From: Flavitalea sp966112615
GTDB lineage: Bacteria; Bacteroidota; Bacteroidia; Chitinophagales; Chitinophagaceae
NCBI GenBank assembly: GCA_966112615.1
Contig: CBHWDO010000008.1
Location: forward strand, 62,001 to 126,000
Direction of reading: 5' to 3'
DNA: 64,000 bases
Within the stretch, counting starts at the first letter, position 1. Every line of letters begins with the position of its first letter. Shown piece by piece: positions 16,411 to 25,802 of this stretch. The notes under the pieces were generated by a model. That model was not told the origin of the DNA, searched no databases, and saw only the letters and a list, made by a program, of their open reading frames with translations. The position numbers and the translations under genes are program-made.

Positions 16411-18465
16411 ATGCGCATTTTCCTACTCATAATGCTTACCTGTATTGCGTTTGGGGCTAAAACCCAGACTTTAAAAGATACGGCCGACCTTCAGCAGGTG
16501 GTGGTAACAGGTACCATGCGGACGGTTCAGAAGTCTGCCAGTCCGGTTCCTGTGGAAGTGTACACACCAAGATTTTTTATGAAGAATCCATCACCGGCTT
16601 TGTTCGATGCGTTGCAAATGGTGAATGGCGTTCGTCCACAGTTAAATTGTAATGTTTGTAATACCGGTGACATTCATATCAACGGAATGGAAGGACCATA
16701 TACCATGGTACTTATTGATGAAATGCCGATCGTAAGCAGTCTTGCTTCGGTGTATGGATTGTTTGGAATTCCTAATTCTCTTGTAGAAAGAATAGAAGTG
16801 GTGAAAGGTCCTGCTTCCTCATTATATGGTTCTGAAGCGATTGGTGGATTGATCAATGTGATCACGAAGAATCCATATAAATCTCCACGGTTATACGCTG
16901 ATATATCATCCAATTCCTGGCTTGAACACAATATTGACCTTGGTATGAGTTATCGTCCTACGAGAAGATCTCATGCCTTGCTGGGTATTAATTATTTTTC
17001 ATACGATGATCCGCGTGATATCAACCATGACAATTTCACTGATGTAACACTTCAAAAGCGCATATCGGTTTTCAATAAAATAAGCTTTGATCGTAAAGAA
17101 CAAAGAACAGCCAGCATTGCGATTCGGTTTATCCATGAAAACAGGTGGGGAGGTGAAATGCAATGGGAGCCTAAGTTTCGGGGCACTGATAGTGTTTACG
17201 GAGAACAGATCACGACTACACGTTTTGAATTGATCGGGAACTATCAACTGCCTGTAAAAGCCCCACTCAATTTTTCTTATTCATTGAATACGCATCGTCA
17301 AAGATCAGCTTATGGAACGAAATTGTTCAACGCTGATCAGCATGTGGCTTTTGGTCAGCTTACCTGGAATAAATCAATCAACGAACATGAACTGCTGGTT
17401 GGGTTAGTGGGTCGTTATACTTTTTATAATGATAATACTCCAGCTACATTGGATACCAGTGGAAAAATGGATCGACCCGATAAGATCTTTCTTCCTGGCA
17501 TCTTTGCCCAGCAGGAAATCAAGATCAATAGCAGGCAGAATTTATTACTTGGAATCAGGTATGATTATGACAAGAGACATCAGCATATCATTACGCCAAG
17601 ACTTGCATACAAGGTTAGTTTCAATAATTATGATGTGTTGAGATTCAATGCCGGTACAGGTTTCAGGGTGGTGAATCTTTTCACTGAAGACCATGCTGCA
17701 CTTACTGGTGCGAGGACGGTTGAGATCTCAGAACAACTCAAGCCTGAAAAAAGCATCAATGCAAACCTGAATTATGTAAAGAAGATCCAGTTTGATCGTG
17801 CATGGATGAACCTTGACTGGTCGGCATGGTACACTTATTTTTCAAACCGTATTCTTCCGGATTACACAACCCATCCAAACAAGATCATATACGATAATCT
17901 TGATGGTCATTCTGTATCTTATGGCTCAAGCCTGAATGTTGAAATGCAATTCATGAATTCAATTCGTTTCAATGCCGGGCTAACAGTCATGGATGTACGA
18001 AACGTTGAGCAGGGAATTGTATCAAGACAATTGCTGAGTGAGCGCTGGTCGGGCAATTGGGCTATTTCCTATACCATTCCGAAGATCAACCTGGTGATTG
18101 ATTATACCGGAAATGTTTATGGTTCCATGTTGCTTCCGCTGGTTTCGGATCTTGATCCGAGAGCACCTGAATCACCTGTTTGGTCCATTCAGAATATCCA
18201 GTTCAGTAAGAAGTTAAAGAACGGATTTGAGTTCTATGCAGGGATTAAAAATCTTTTAAACTGGACGCCTGCAAAAGCTTCTTCTTTCCTGATCGCAAGA
18301 AGTCATGATCCATTCGACAAGAAAGTGGTGTTCGACTCAAATGGCCGACCAGTAAGCACTTCAGAGAATCCATATGCTCTGACTTTTGATCCTAATTATG
18401 TATATGCACCAAACCAGGGAATGAAAATTTTTACTGGAATTCGTTATCAGCTTGCAGGAAAATAA
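16411..18465 (+). CDS. TonB-dependent outer-membrane receptor (no CarboxypepD_reg domain)
   Basis: 684 residues with a signal peptide (about 1-19). It has a TonB-box-like segment LQQVVVTGT (about 29-37), a plug domain with INGMEGPYTMVLIDEMPI and VVKGPASSLYGSEAIGGLINVITK, and a 22-strand-type barrel ending GIRYQLAGK. Two cysteines (NCNVCNTGDI) sit in the plug. The compact form without an N-terminal regulatory domain resembles receptors for siderophores, haem, cobalamin or metal chelates. A palindromic metal-repressor-like site directly before the ATG supports control by iron or manganese. The next gene encodes a small secreted protein that could be co-transcribed. Confidence 0.88.
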   Translation: MRIFLLIMLTCIAFGAKTQTLKDTADLQQVVVTGTMRTVQKSASPVPVEVYTPRFFMKNPSPALFDALQMVNGVRPQLNCNVCNTGDIHINGMEGPYTMVLIDEMPIVSSLASVYGLFGIPNSLVERIEVVKGPASSLYGSEAIGGLINVITKNPYKSPRLYADISSNSWLEHNIDLGMSYRPTRRSHALLGINYFSYDDPRDINHDNFTDVTLQKRISVFNKISFDRKEQRTASIAIRFIHENRWGGEMQWEPKFRGTDSVYGEQITTTRFELIGNYQLPVKAPLNFSYSLNTHRQRSAYGTKLFNADQHVAFGQLTWNKSINEHELLVGLVGRYTFYNDNTPATLDTSGKMDRPDKIFLPGIFAQQEIKINSRQNLLLGIRYDYDKRHQHIITPRLAYKVSFNNYDVLRFNAGTGFRVVNLFTEDHAALTGARTVEISEQLKPEKSINANLNYVKKIQFDRAWMNLDWSAWYTYFSNRILPDYTTHPNKIIYDNLDGHSVSYGSSLNVEMQFMNSIRFNAGLTVMDVRNVEQGIVSRQLLSERWSGNWAISYTIPKINLVIDYTGNVYGSMLLPLVSDLDPRAPESPVWSIQNIQFSKKLKNGFEFYAGIKNLLNWTPAKASSFLIARSHDPFDKKVVFDSNGRPVSTSENPYALTFDPNYVYAPNQGMKIFTGIRYQLAGK

Positions 18466-18482
18466 GATTATGCATATACTTG
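18452..18482 (+). promoter_or_regulatory. possible promoter of the 18499 gene
   Basis: TTG at 18452-18454, 20-base spacer, TATACTTG at 18475-18482 (one mismatch to TAnnTTTG), 16 bases before the ATG. It overlaps the end of the receptor gene. Confidence 0.3.
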
Positions 18483-18498
18483 CGTAAATCTTTTTCCT

Positions 18499-19080
18499 AT
18501 GAAATCACTTAGCTGCGCATGCTTCGCGCTCATGCTATTTGTTCAAGTTTCTGCACAGCCTTTATTATCCAGGGTTTCTTCCGGTGTCACAAAAGCGCCT
18601 TCAGGTTTCGCCAAAGCGCTACAAACCATCTTACTTGATTATCCTAATAATTTTCATGGGATCAATGGTGAACTGGTTATCTCGCAGGGAGAATATGAAC
18701 ACTATGCTTCTACGGTCACCATTCCTGGTGCTGAATCCTGTGTGATTGGAAGATATCATTCCTATGCTGATACTACGGCAAGTTTCCAGGCTGTTTTATA
18801 TCGTGCCGATAATTTTGAAGAAGCTTCCAAACAATACAGGTCATTATTCAAGCAATTGAAATCATCTCCAATTACACTTGTAGATGGAAGTAAATATTAT
18901 CTCAGTGGAGAGATGGGAAAGCTTGATGAATCAATGGATTTTACGGTCAGCACGATGGTGTTTCCACATGCCGACCGTCGTTATTATGATTTTAAAGTGG
19001 AGCTTGAATTACTTTACCAGATGCATGAGTGGGTGATCAACCTCAACATGGGTAAGCGTAAAAAAGACGACCAGCAATAA
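18499..19080 (+). CDS. hypothetical secreted protein
   Basis: 193 residues with a signal peptide (cleavage near VSAQ, residue 19). No family recognised. Visible features are a segment GELVISQGEYEHYASTVTIP, a YRADNFEEASKQYRSLFKQL helix and a highly charged C-terminus (GKRKKDDQQ). The stop is immediately next to the convergent cupin gene with no spacer. It lies 33 bases after the TonB receptor, so a link to that receptor is possible but unproven. Confidence 0.7.
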   Translation: MKSLSCACFALMLFVQVSAQPLLSRVSSGVTKAPSGFAKALQTILLDYPNNFHGINGELVISQGEYEHYASTVTIPGAESCVIGRYHSYADTTASFQAVLYRADNFEEASKQYRSLFKQLKSSPITLVDGSKYYLSGEMGKLDESMDFTVSTMVFPHADRRYYDFKVELELLYQMHEWVINLNMGKRKKDDQQ

Positions 19081-19398
19081 TTAAAATTTATAATCATCAC
19101 GGGCAGGGGAGAAGGCGTCGATCACTTTGCAGTCGGTTAATGCATAAGCCGAATGTGGCACATTTGATGGTATCACATGAACGGTTCCAGGTGTAAACAA
19201 GAACTTCTCTCCGCCGATGATCATTTCCAGTTCACCTTCCACGATATGCGTGATCTGCTCATGCATATGCTGGTGCTCCGGTAACCTGGCTCCTTTCTTA
19301 ATATCTACAAAAGATAAGGTCGACTTTTCTCCATGTACAAATCTTCCGGTTAATCCAGGAATGAATTCTGTTGCTTTAATATCTTTTAAATGCTGCAT
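19081..19398 (-). CDS. cupin-domain protein
   Basis: 105 residues, a single small cupin barrel. The first motif has GARLPEHQHMHEQITHIVEG, rich in His/Glu metal ligands (His42, His44, His46, Glu47). The second has PGTVHVIPSNVPHSAY. Such proteins bind a divalent metal or act as small isomerases/dioxygenases; no substrate can be named. It converges on the 18499 gene with zero spacing, and lies 22 bases downstream of the ATP-grasp-like gene, possibly in its operon. Confidence 0.85.
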   Translation of the reverse strand: MQHLKDIKATEFIPGLTGRFVHGEKSTLSFVDIKKGARLPEHQHMHEQITHIVEGELEMIIGGEKFLFTPGTVHVIPSNVPHSAYALTDCKVIDAFSPARDDYKF

Positions 19399-19420
19399 TA
19401 CTGATTTTTTTTCGAAGCTA

Positions 19421-20614
19421 TTATTTTTCTACAAATGCTACAGAACCTCCAACCCAGGTTTTATCTGCGTTGTATCTTACCCCAATCATTTTACCCTTGC
19501 TCAGTCTTGCAAGGTTGATGGCTGGAACCGGCCTTGCTTCTCCATCTTTCCATACATACATGATCCTGATCTCAACTTTAGCTGGTCCATCAGGTGTTGG
19601 GATCACATCTGCATACTTCACTTTTTTCTGAAGGATCCAGTTCTCGGGATCGTTGATTTTTTCCAGGTCTTCTGGTTGAATATCAATCACCACTCCCTGG
19701 CCTGCAAATGAGAACAGCGGTTTTAATACATATTGTGAAAGATCCTGTGGCAACTGCTTGATCTCATTCAGGAAAAATGTTTCCGGAACGAAAGGATGTT
19801 GAATGAATGGAAGCGTGAACTTACTGATCCTATAGAACCAATTGGGATGAGTGATCCACTGCACATCAAGGTCCTGGCGGATGTCAACAAAATTTCCGAG
19901 TTCATTTTTCTTTGCATGAAGTTCATCGAATATAACGCGGTTGTATATGCGAAGAATTCGTGTCTTGATGCCTTCACGCATATAATACAATTCTTTTCCT
20001 TCCTGGATCAGTTCCGTGATACAAACCGGTTGAATGCCCCAGTATTCCTGCGTGCAGTAAAAATCAATTTTGGTTTTCTGCTGGTGGGGCTTGATTTCCA
20101 GCAATACAACATTCTCCGGATTAAGATCACCAATGATCACTTCTTCTACATATTTTATATAGGATGGTCTTGTGAAATCCCCCAGGTATTGCGTGTAGTT
20201 TTCCGGGATGTCAAAATGCTTTTTATAAACCTCCGGTAAGTATACCTGGAATCCAAGCAGACTTGGAAATCCCTGCATCTCTATTAATTGAGGTTCCAGT
20301 TCATTTTCATCATTGATGCAGATCCCGAAATCGAATGCCATCATATGGCAAACACCTTTTTCATTCTGCACACGATCATCGGCAGGAATACTTCTTTCTG
20401 TATACTCTTTGAATGTAGGATCTGTGATGATATCCACTATTGATTCGCAGGCATCGATGATTTTCTTATAAAATTTCCTGCTGATGAATACCGGTGTTTC
20501 TGCAAGACGAAATTCAATGGCACCGGGATGGCGGCTATCAAGGTCCTGCAGAAACTCTTCATATTTCTGCGGTGTAAATGAGTCGTTATATGCTTTTCGG
20601 ATAGGTCCGATCAT
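19421..20614 (-). CDS. ATP-grasp-like ligase family protein
   Basis: 397 residues, soluble. The N-terminal half has FDFGICINDENELEPQLIEMQGFP. The C-terminal half has YVLKPLFSFAGQGVVIDI, a lysine/glycine nucleotide-binding stretch typical of ATP-grasp enzymes, then ENWILQKKVKYADVIPTP and VEIRIMYVW. The arrangement resembles the glutathionylspermidine-synthase-like ATP-grasp group. It follows a class I glutamine amidotransferase gene by 29 bases, which suggests a joint amide-forming reaction using glutamine-derived ammonia (inference). It is a conserved but uncharacterised Bacteroidota family as far as I recall. Confidence 0.6.
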   Translation of the reverse strand: MIGPIRKAYNDSFTPQKYEEFLQDLDSRHPGAIEFRLAETPVFISRKFYKKIIDACESIVDIITDPTFKEYTERSIPADDRVQNEKGVCHMMAFDFGICINDENELEPQLIEMQGFPSLLGFQVYLPEVYKKHFDIPENYTQYLGDFTRPSYIKYVEEVIIGDLNPENVVLLEIKPHQQKTKIDFYCTQEYWGIQPVCITELIQEGKELYYMREGIKTRILRIYNRVIFDELHAKKNELGNFVDIRQDLDVQWITHPNWFYRISKFTLPFIQHPFVPETFFLNEIKQLPQDLSQYVLKPLFSFAGQGVVIDIQPEDLEKINDPENWILQKKVKYADVIPTPDGPAKVEIRIMYVWKDGEARPVPAINLARLSKGKMIGVRYNADKTWVGGSVAFVEK

Positions 20615-20643
20615 AGTTAATGATTATGATCGGAAGATACGAT

Positions 20644-21474
20644 TTATGCATGCACACCGATAAGTTGCTGTGTTGCCAGTTGCAGAAAATTTGGAATGAT
20701 ATGGGAATAGGTCCAGAGGATCTTATCAGGATCGTTGAGGTGTTCGATCATTGACTCCCATTTTTCCTGTCCATAGTTTTCCACTACGGTTTTCTTTTTG
20801 TCTTCGCGTTGAAGATACATCGACATACCAACAGCATCTGCTTCGGGATGGAATTGAGTACCGATCATGTATTCATTGAATCGAACGGCCATGATCGCTC
20901 TTTCCAGCGGAACATGCGGACGTTCTTTTTCAATGGCAAGTAATTGCCCACCCATTTTATGCAACAGGTTATGATTGGGCTGAACCACCTGGTAATCACG
21001 ACTGTCTACAGCGTAGAACGGATCTTCGAGTCCATTGAAAAGGGCTTCATCTTTTCCATCATTCAGGAGGTGAACTGGAAATACACCAAAGGCAGTGGAC
21101 TTTCTTTTGGTAACATGTGCGATCTTATAATGCCTGCAGGCAAGCTGGAATGAATGGCAGATGAACAGCACGTTTTTTTTGATATGGTTGGCAGGATCCT
21201 GGTTATAGCGTTCCACCTGCTGAAGCCAGTGGAAGTAAACTTTTTCCCAGTCGGAACCCTCGCTTTCCAGGGGTGAGCCTGGTCCTCCGGAAGAAATATA
21301 GAGGTCGAAATTGAGCGAAGGGACCTGGTTTTTAAGCCTGACTTCGAATTCTTCGAGCACCAGGTCGAGGTTATTTGCATCCGCAAATTCGCGCAATATC
21401 TGCCTGATACAGCGCATTCCTTCATTAGCGTGGCCTTCATAGAGGTCGAGGATCGCCACCCTCACTGTCTTCAT
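20644..21474 (-). CDS. class I glutamine amidotransferase (GMP-synthase-like GATase)
   Basis: 276 residues from ATG 21474 (MKTVRVAILDLYEG). I prefer this start because a TACCTTTG -7 box lies at 21494-21501, giving a 19-base spacing; the ATG at 21489 would be almost leaderless. GATase-1 signatures: SSGGPGSP (about 61-68), nucleophile Cys106 in FICHSFQ, and His209/Glu211 in FHPEAD. Ser replaces the usual second Gly after the Cys. The domain releases ammonia from glutamine for a partner synthetase, plausibly the ATP-grasp-like protein encoded 29 bases downstream. Confidence 0.82.
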   Translation of the reverse strand: MKTVRVAILDLYEGHANEGMRCIRQILREFADANNLDLVLEEFEVRLKNQVPSLNFDLYISSGGPGSPLESEGSDWEKVYFHWLQQVERYNQDPANHIKKNVLFICHSFQLACRHYKIAHVTKRKSTAFGVFPVHLLNDGKDEALFNGLEDPFYAVDSRDYQVVQPNHNLLHKMGGQLLAIEKERPHVPLERAIMAVRFNEYMIGTQFHPEADAVGMSMYLQREDKKKTVVENYGQEKWESMIEHLNDPDKILWTYSHIIPNFLQLATQQLIGVHA

Positions 21475-21493
21475 TTCCTGCGTAAACATCGGG

Positions 21494-21501
21494 CAAAGGT
21501 A
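21494..21501 (-). promoter_or_regulatory. -7 box of the GATase/ATP-grasp operon
   Basis: CAAAGGTA on the plus strand is TACCTTTG on the minus strand. The -33 region falls in the branched repeat and has no TTG. Confidence 0.35.
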
Positions 21502-21508
21502 AGAATTC

Positions 21509-21669
21509 CGGGCAGAACGTGCTGACACGCGAAGCGTGGCTGACCGGACCGGGCTGAACATTTGCTAAAAGCAAATGGGCTGACCGGAAGGATTCCCTTC
21601 CTGTCAGCCCAAATTCCTTCGGTATTTGTTCAGCCAGTTGCATTCAGCCGAGCTGCGTTCGTCAGCCTG
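21509..21669. repeat. branched palindromic element, copy C
   Basis: Boxes GGGCAGAACG, GCTGAC, GGCTGACCGG..., GGGCTGAC on the left; GTCAGCCC, GTTCAGCC..., TTCAGCC, GTCAGCC on the right. Side hairpins: ACGC-GAA-GCGT, CATTTGCT-AAA-AGCAAATG, AAATTCC-TTC-GGTATTT, GAGC-TGC-GTTC; the centre is GGAAGG-ATTC-CCTTCC. It abuts the TAG stop (21670-21672) of the SGNH hydrolase. Confidence 0.85.
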
Positions 21670-22335
21670 CTACCCACCAATCACTTCCAGCATCTTTTCT
21701 GCTACCAGCAAATTGCCGGCGGCATTCAGGTGCACGCGATCAGTTGTCAGGATTCCCTGCTCCTTATTTTCTTTGTTATGCTGAAGATTGTATTCGAGGA
21801 AGGTCTTCCGCAGATCAATCAGTTTGCAATCATTCTTTTTCGCGATCTCGCGTATGATATTAGAATAACGGTTCAATTCTCCATCCAGCTCATTGCTGTA
21901 ATCAATTCTTTCACCAATGGCAGCAGGAGTGGTAATGTATACCTTGATATTTTTTGCTTTCAGTTTGTTGATGATAGCCTGGTAAAATTTCTCAAACTTA
22001 TCAGCATCGGTTCCTGTTCCAAAACTTCTTTTGTGCCAAACATCATTTACTCCCACCCAGATCACTACAGCATCCGGATTCTTTGCGAGCACGTCTTCTT
22101 CCATTCTTAGATAGAGATCGTACACTTTATTTCCGCCAATGCCTGCACCGATCAGTTCAAAATTCTGTCCCTGTCCTTTTTTCTGCAGGATGGAATCCAT
22201 TTTTACAATATAACCTCCGGGTTGAACACCGGCTTGCGTAATGGAGTCTCCAAAGAATACGATGCGTTGTTTTTTCTGGGTAGCATTAAAACTGGCAAGG
22301 ATCATGAGTGCAAAAATGAGAATGAAGTTTCGCAT
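21670..22335 (-). CDS. secreted SGNH/GDSL hydrolase
   Basis: 221 residues with a signal peptide (about 1-18). The SGNH blocks are complete: FFGDSITQ with Ser31 (block I), GIGGNK (II), VGVND (III), and the Asp-x-x-His pair in TTDRVHLN near the C-terminus (V). Such enzymes cleave esters or acetyl groups from lipids or glycans. The gene starts 6 bases after the amidohydrolase stop, forming an operon, and its stop touches branched palindrome copy C. Confidence 0.9.
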   Translation of the reverse strand: MRNFILIFALMILASFNATQKKQRIVFFGDSITQAGVQPGGYIVKMDSILQKKGQGQNFELIGAGIGGNKVYDLYLRMEEDVLAKNPDAVVIWVGVNDVWHKRSFGTGTDADKFEKFYQAIINKLKAKNIKVYITTPAAIGERIDYSNELDGELNRYSNIIREIAKKNDCKLIDLRKTFLEYNLQHNKENKEQGILTTDRVHLNAAGNLLVAEKMLEVIGG

Positions 22336-22341
22336 GATTGA

Positions 22342-23979
22342 TTAGTTGTTGTCGAATGTTTTTTCACCATTAAGATAGGTCGATAATACCTTTACTCCCA
22401 ACACTTCTTTTTCCCCAACCTTCATCAGGTCTTTATCTAGGATAATAAAATCGGCAAATTTTCCTTTCTCCAGACTGCCTTTTTCCTGTTCTTCAAAGTT
22501 ACTTTTTGCAGCCCAGATAGTCATTCCCCTGATGGTTTCTTCCCTTGTCAATGCATTTTCCATCTGGTATCCCTGCTCAGGCCAGCCTTTTGCATCTTTC
22601 CTGAAAACCGCTGCCAGGAAGGTTTTCAGCGGATCAATGTCTTCCACCGGAAAGTCAGTGCCCAATGGGATCCAACCATTCTGCTGCATGAGTTGCTTAT
22701 ATGCATAGGCACCTTTTTCTCTTTCCTTACCAAGTCTTTGTCCTGCCCAATACATATCACTGGTAGCATGTGTTGGCTGTACAGAAGGGATCACATTAAA
22801 TTGTTTAAACCTGGCAAAATCATTGGCATTGATCACCTGTGCATGTTCAATTCTCCATCTTTTATCGTTGCCAGGCTGAAGGTATTTTCCATATGTATTT
22901 AACACTACGCGATTTCCCGAATCACCAATAGCATGCGTACACATCTGGAAATCCTTCGCGCTTAAAAATGCAGCAGCAGAATCGTAATGCTCTTTATTGC
23001 TTAGCAGGAAACCATAATGTCCTGGACGATCATGATATGGATTCAGCAAACATGCTCCTCTTGAACCAAGTGCTCCATCAACATAAACTTTCATGGCTCT
23101 AACATTCAGGCGATCAGTTTTGATCTTTCCTTTCTCATTGATGAATTGATAGTTTGAAGGAATATCACTCAGCATGGCATAGATGCGCATCTTCAGTTCT
23201 CCTGCTTTTTGCAGGCTGTCGATTGCTGTTACCACCTGGTGCTCGAGGCCGCAATCATCAAGCGTTGTAAGGCCTTTTACAAAACAGTTTTTCTCTGCCT
23301 GCTTCAACGCTGCTGCCAGTTTTTCTTTACTTACAGGTGGAATTTTTACGGCCACCAGATCAACTGCATTATCAATAAGAATTCCGGTTGGCTTGCTATT
23401 TTTTACTTCAACATCACCACCGGTCAATTTGGTTTGTGCAGTCACACCTGCAAGTTCCAGTGCTTTGTTACTGGCTATTGCAGCATGTCCATCAACTCTT
23501 GTCAGCATGATGGGTACATCTTTGAAAAGCACATTGAGACTATCATTCGAAGGATATTCTTTCACATCCCAATCATTCTGATCCCATCCTCTTCCCTGGA
23601 TCCAATCACCGGGAGCGGTAGGATTTTTAGCTACAAAATCCCTGATCCGTTGAAGACATTCAGTCCAGCTGCCGGTACCGGTAAGATCAACTGTTTGTAA
23701 TGTAGAAGCATATCCTACAAAATGCGCATGTGCATCGATGAAGCCGGGATAGATGAATTTACCTTTTGCATCCACCACTTCCTTTGCATCATATGCTTGC
23801 TGCAATGCTGCGCTGGTACCGGTTTCAAGGATCTTGCCATCTTTGATGACCATGGCTTCTGCAGTACTGAATGCACTATCGACGGTATAAATGGTACCGT
23901 TGATCACCAATAGGTCGGCAGATTTTTTTTGATTGCAGGATGCGAATATGAATGCTGCTATAAGAATTTTCCAGTTCAT
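22342..23979 (-). CDS. lipoprotein amidohydrolase (YtcJ-like)
   Basis: 545 residues. The lipoprotein signal is FIFASC (Cys15). The amidohydrolase core shows FIDAHAHF (metal-binding HxH), RVDGHAAIASNKAL, MCTHAIGDSG, RIEHAQVI and PLGTDFPVED, all conserved in the YtcJ-like branch of the metal-dependent hydrolases. It likely hydrolyses a C-N bond of an amide or cyclic imide in the periplasm; the substrate is unknown. It is transcribed with the SGNH hydrolase downstream; the amidase gene upstream is separated by a repeat-containing gap of about 75 bases. Confidence 0.88.
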   Translation of the reverse strand: MNWKILIAAFIFASCNQKKSADLLVINGTIYTVDSAFSTAEAMVIKDGKILETGTSAALQQAYDAKEVVDAKGKFIYPGFIDAHAHFVGYASTLQTVDLTGTGSWTECLQRIRDFVAKNPTAPGDWIQGRGWDQNDWDVKEYPSNDSLNVLFKDVPIMLTRVDGHAAIASNKALELAGVTAQTKLTGGDVEVKNSKPTGILIDNAVDLVAVKIPPVSKEKLAAALKQAEKNCFVKGLTTLDDCGLEHQVVTAIDSLQKAGELKMRIYAMLSDIPSNYQFINEKGKIKTDRLNVRAMKVYVDGALGSRGACLLNPYHDRPGHYGFLLSNKEHYDSAAAFLSAKDFQMCTHAIGDSGNRVVLNTYGKYLQPGNDKRWRIEHAQVINANDFARFKQFNVIPSVQPTHATSDMYWAGQRLGKEREKGAYAYKQLMQQNGWIPLGTDFPVEDIDPLKTFLAAVFRKDAKGWPEQGYQMENALTREETIRGMTIWAAKSNFEEQEKGSLEKGKFADFIILDKDLMKVGEKEVLGVKVLSTYLNGEKTFDNN

Positions 23980-23996
23980 AGTTATTTTGTTTAAAA

Positions 23997-24046
23997 CCCG
24001 GCATTCAGCCGATGCGCTTCGTTAGGTTCTGCCTGGGTTCTGCCCG
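23997..24046. repeat. partial branched element, copy G
   Basis: CCCGGCATTCAGCC, a weak GCG-CTT-CGT hairpin, then GGTTCTGCC and GGGTTCTGCCCG. This looks like a decayed right arm with the second box type (GGGCAGAACG complement). Confidence 0.5.
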
Positions 24047-24050
24047 TTTT

Positions 24051-24077
24051 CGATTACCGATTACCGATTTCCGATTT
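24051..24077 (-). repeat. ATCGGTAATCGG repeat forming the amidase C-terminus
   Basis: On the minus strand AAATCGG, AAATCGG, TAATCGG, TAATCG. The third unit provides the TAA stop (24054-24056); the units before it encode the last residues SEIGNR. An 18-base core recurs at 33787-33812. Confidence 0.8.
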
Positions 24078-25712
24078 GAAAAAAGAAGGATGCTCCTCCT
24101 CAAACCCAGTCACTTCCTGGAATGCTTTCGCAGCCGAAAGAATACTGGATTCATCATACAGATTACCGATCAAAGATATGCTTGTTGGCATTCCATTCTT
24201 TCTTAATCCTACCGGAAAACAAACTGCAGGATGGCCCGTTAAATTTGTCATGGCCGATTGATTTCCTGCAAATGATGGAACGATCACAACATCATACTGC
24301 TTCATAAAATGATTCAGTCCTTCAGAAAGCGCATAACGATGCCTGTTAGCATTGATGTATTCTGCTGCAGGTATAAATCTTCCTGCACGGAATGTATTTG
24401 GCCAGAAAGCTTTGTCCTGTCTTTCAATCAGATCATCCTTTCCTGATAATGTAAGCTCTTCAAAAGCAGCAGCACTCTCAGCAGTAAGGATCACATTCAT
24501 GATATCAGCCTTGTAAATACTGTCGGGGAAATTGGTGGGAATAAGTTTTACACCCATCTTCTCAAACGTTTTCAGGGCTTGCTTTTCAGGAGAATCCTCC
24601 GGAAGTCTTTTGAAATAATTCTCCGCATATGCAATGCGCATTTTTTTGATATCCCTGTTCGATGAGAAATTGAATCCACGATCGACAGAAGAAACATCTG
24701 CAGGATCTGCACCCCTTATCACATTAAAAATGATTGCAGCATCTTCAGCATTTCTTCCGATTGGACCAACTTTATCAAGACTCCAGCAAAGCACCATTCC
24801 ACCTGCACGACTCACTGATCCGAAGGTTGGACGTAAGCCTGTCACACCACAAGTGTGTGAAGGAGAGATGATCGAACCCCAGGTTTCTGTTCCGATAGCA
24901 AATGGAAGTAACCCTGCAGATGTTGCAGAAGCTGATCCTGCTGAAGATCCGCTGGAACCGGTATTCATATTCCATGGGTTCCGTGTCATTCCTCCAAACC
25001 AGATATCATCGTAAGCCAATGCACCTAATGAAAGCTTGGCACAAAGCACTGCACCTGCATTTTTCAATTTGGTATATACTGTAGCATCTTCGTCGATCAC
25101 CTGGTCTTTGTAAGGTGCACTTCCAAAAGTGGTTTTGGTACCTTTCACTGCAAAAAGATCTTTAATGCCATATGGAATGCCATGAAGCGGACCGCGATAA
25201 TTTCCTTTCTTAATTTCTTCATCAGCCTGTCTTGCCTGCTGCATTGCCATTTCCTCCGTAAAACTGATCACGCAGTGAAGGGTATCGTTGTATTTCTTCA
25301 ACCGATCCAAAAAGAAAGTGGTGAGTTCTACAGAACTGATCTTTTTATTTTTGATCAGTGAAGCAAGCTGCATGACCGACATATAAGCAAGATCATTTTT
25401 ATTGGCAGGCATGGCAACATTTGAAGGAATGGGATAAGCCATTTTATTCGACTGCATCGGGATCTTTACCCCTTTGGGAGCAGGTTCATACGCGAAAGGG
25501 AAGGGCAGGGAATTATTGATATTGAGTGAATGCATTTGTTGGTAGATCCCGCGAAAATCTTTTAAAGATTCGATCATGGAATCCCTTTCTGGTTCAGTAA
25601 AATCAAATCCGATGTAGTCCGCAAATATTTTAATTTGTTTGATAGAATCTGCTCTCTGTGCCTGAGATACCAAACAGTACAATAGGGCAAGGGCAGTTAG
25701 TATTGATCTCAT
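24054..25712 (-). CDS. secreted amidase (amidase-signature family)
   Basis: 552 residues with a signal peptide (about 1-18, LVSQAQ). Amidase-signature features: the catalytic Lys in GIPYGIKDLFAVKGT, and the Ser-cisSer-Lys region GSSGSSAGSASATSAGLLPFAIGTETWGS. It hydrolyses an unspecified amide. The last residues (SEIGNR) and the stop are written by an ATCGGTAATCGG repeat, so the natural C-terminus may have been altered. The neighbours are another amide hydrolase (22342) and an SGNH hydrolase, suggesting a periplasmic degradation group. Confidence 0.9.
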   Translation of the reverse strand: MRSILTALALLYCLVSQAQRADSIKQIKIFADYIGFDFTEPERDSMIESLKDFRGIYQQMHSLNINNSLPFPFAYEPAPKGVKIPMQSNKMAYPIPSNVAMPANKNDLAYMSVMQLASLIKNKKISSVELTTFFLDRLKKYNDTLHCVISFTEEMAMQQARQADEEIKKGNYRGPLHGIPYGIKDLFAVKGTKTTFGSAPYKDQVIDEDATVYTKLKNAGAVLCAKLSLGALAYDDIWFGGMTRNPWNMNTGSSGSSAGSASATSAGLLPFAIGTETWGSIISPSHTCGVTGLRPTFGSVSRAGGMVLCWSLDKVGPIGRNAEDAAIIFNVIRGADPADVSSVDRGFNFSSNRDIKKMRIAYAENYFKRLPEDSPEKQALKTFEKMGVKLIPTNFPDSIYKADIMNVILTAESAAAFEELTLSGKDDLIERQDKAFWPNTFRAGRFIPAAEYINANRHRYALSEGLNHFMKQYDVVIVPSFAGNQSAMTNLTGHPAVCFPVGLRKNGMPTSISLIGNLYDESSILSAAKAFQEVTGFEEEHPSFFKSEIGNR

Positions 25713-25802
25713 AATTGCTGGATTAGAATTTTGAAGGCTGAAAATATAGCGGCAGGGAAATTAAATAATTTATTGTTTATCTTTTGGTTCAATAAACTGC
25801 AT

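Noticed and set aside
21475..21561. Upstream extension of the GATase (frame open to 21561)
   Set aside because: The added residues come from branched element copy C and the -7 box lies within it.
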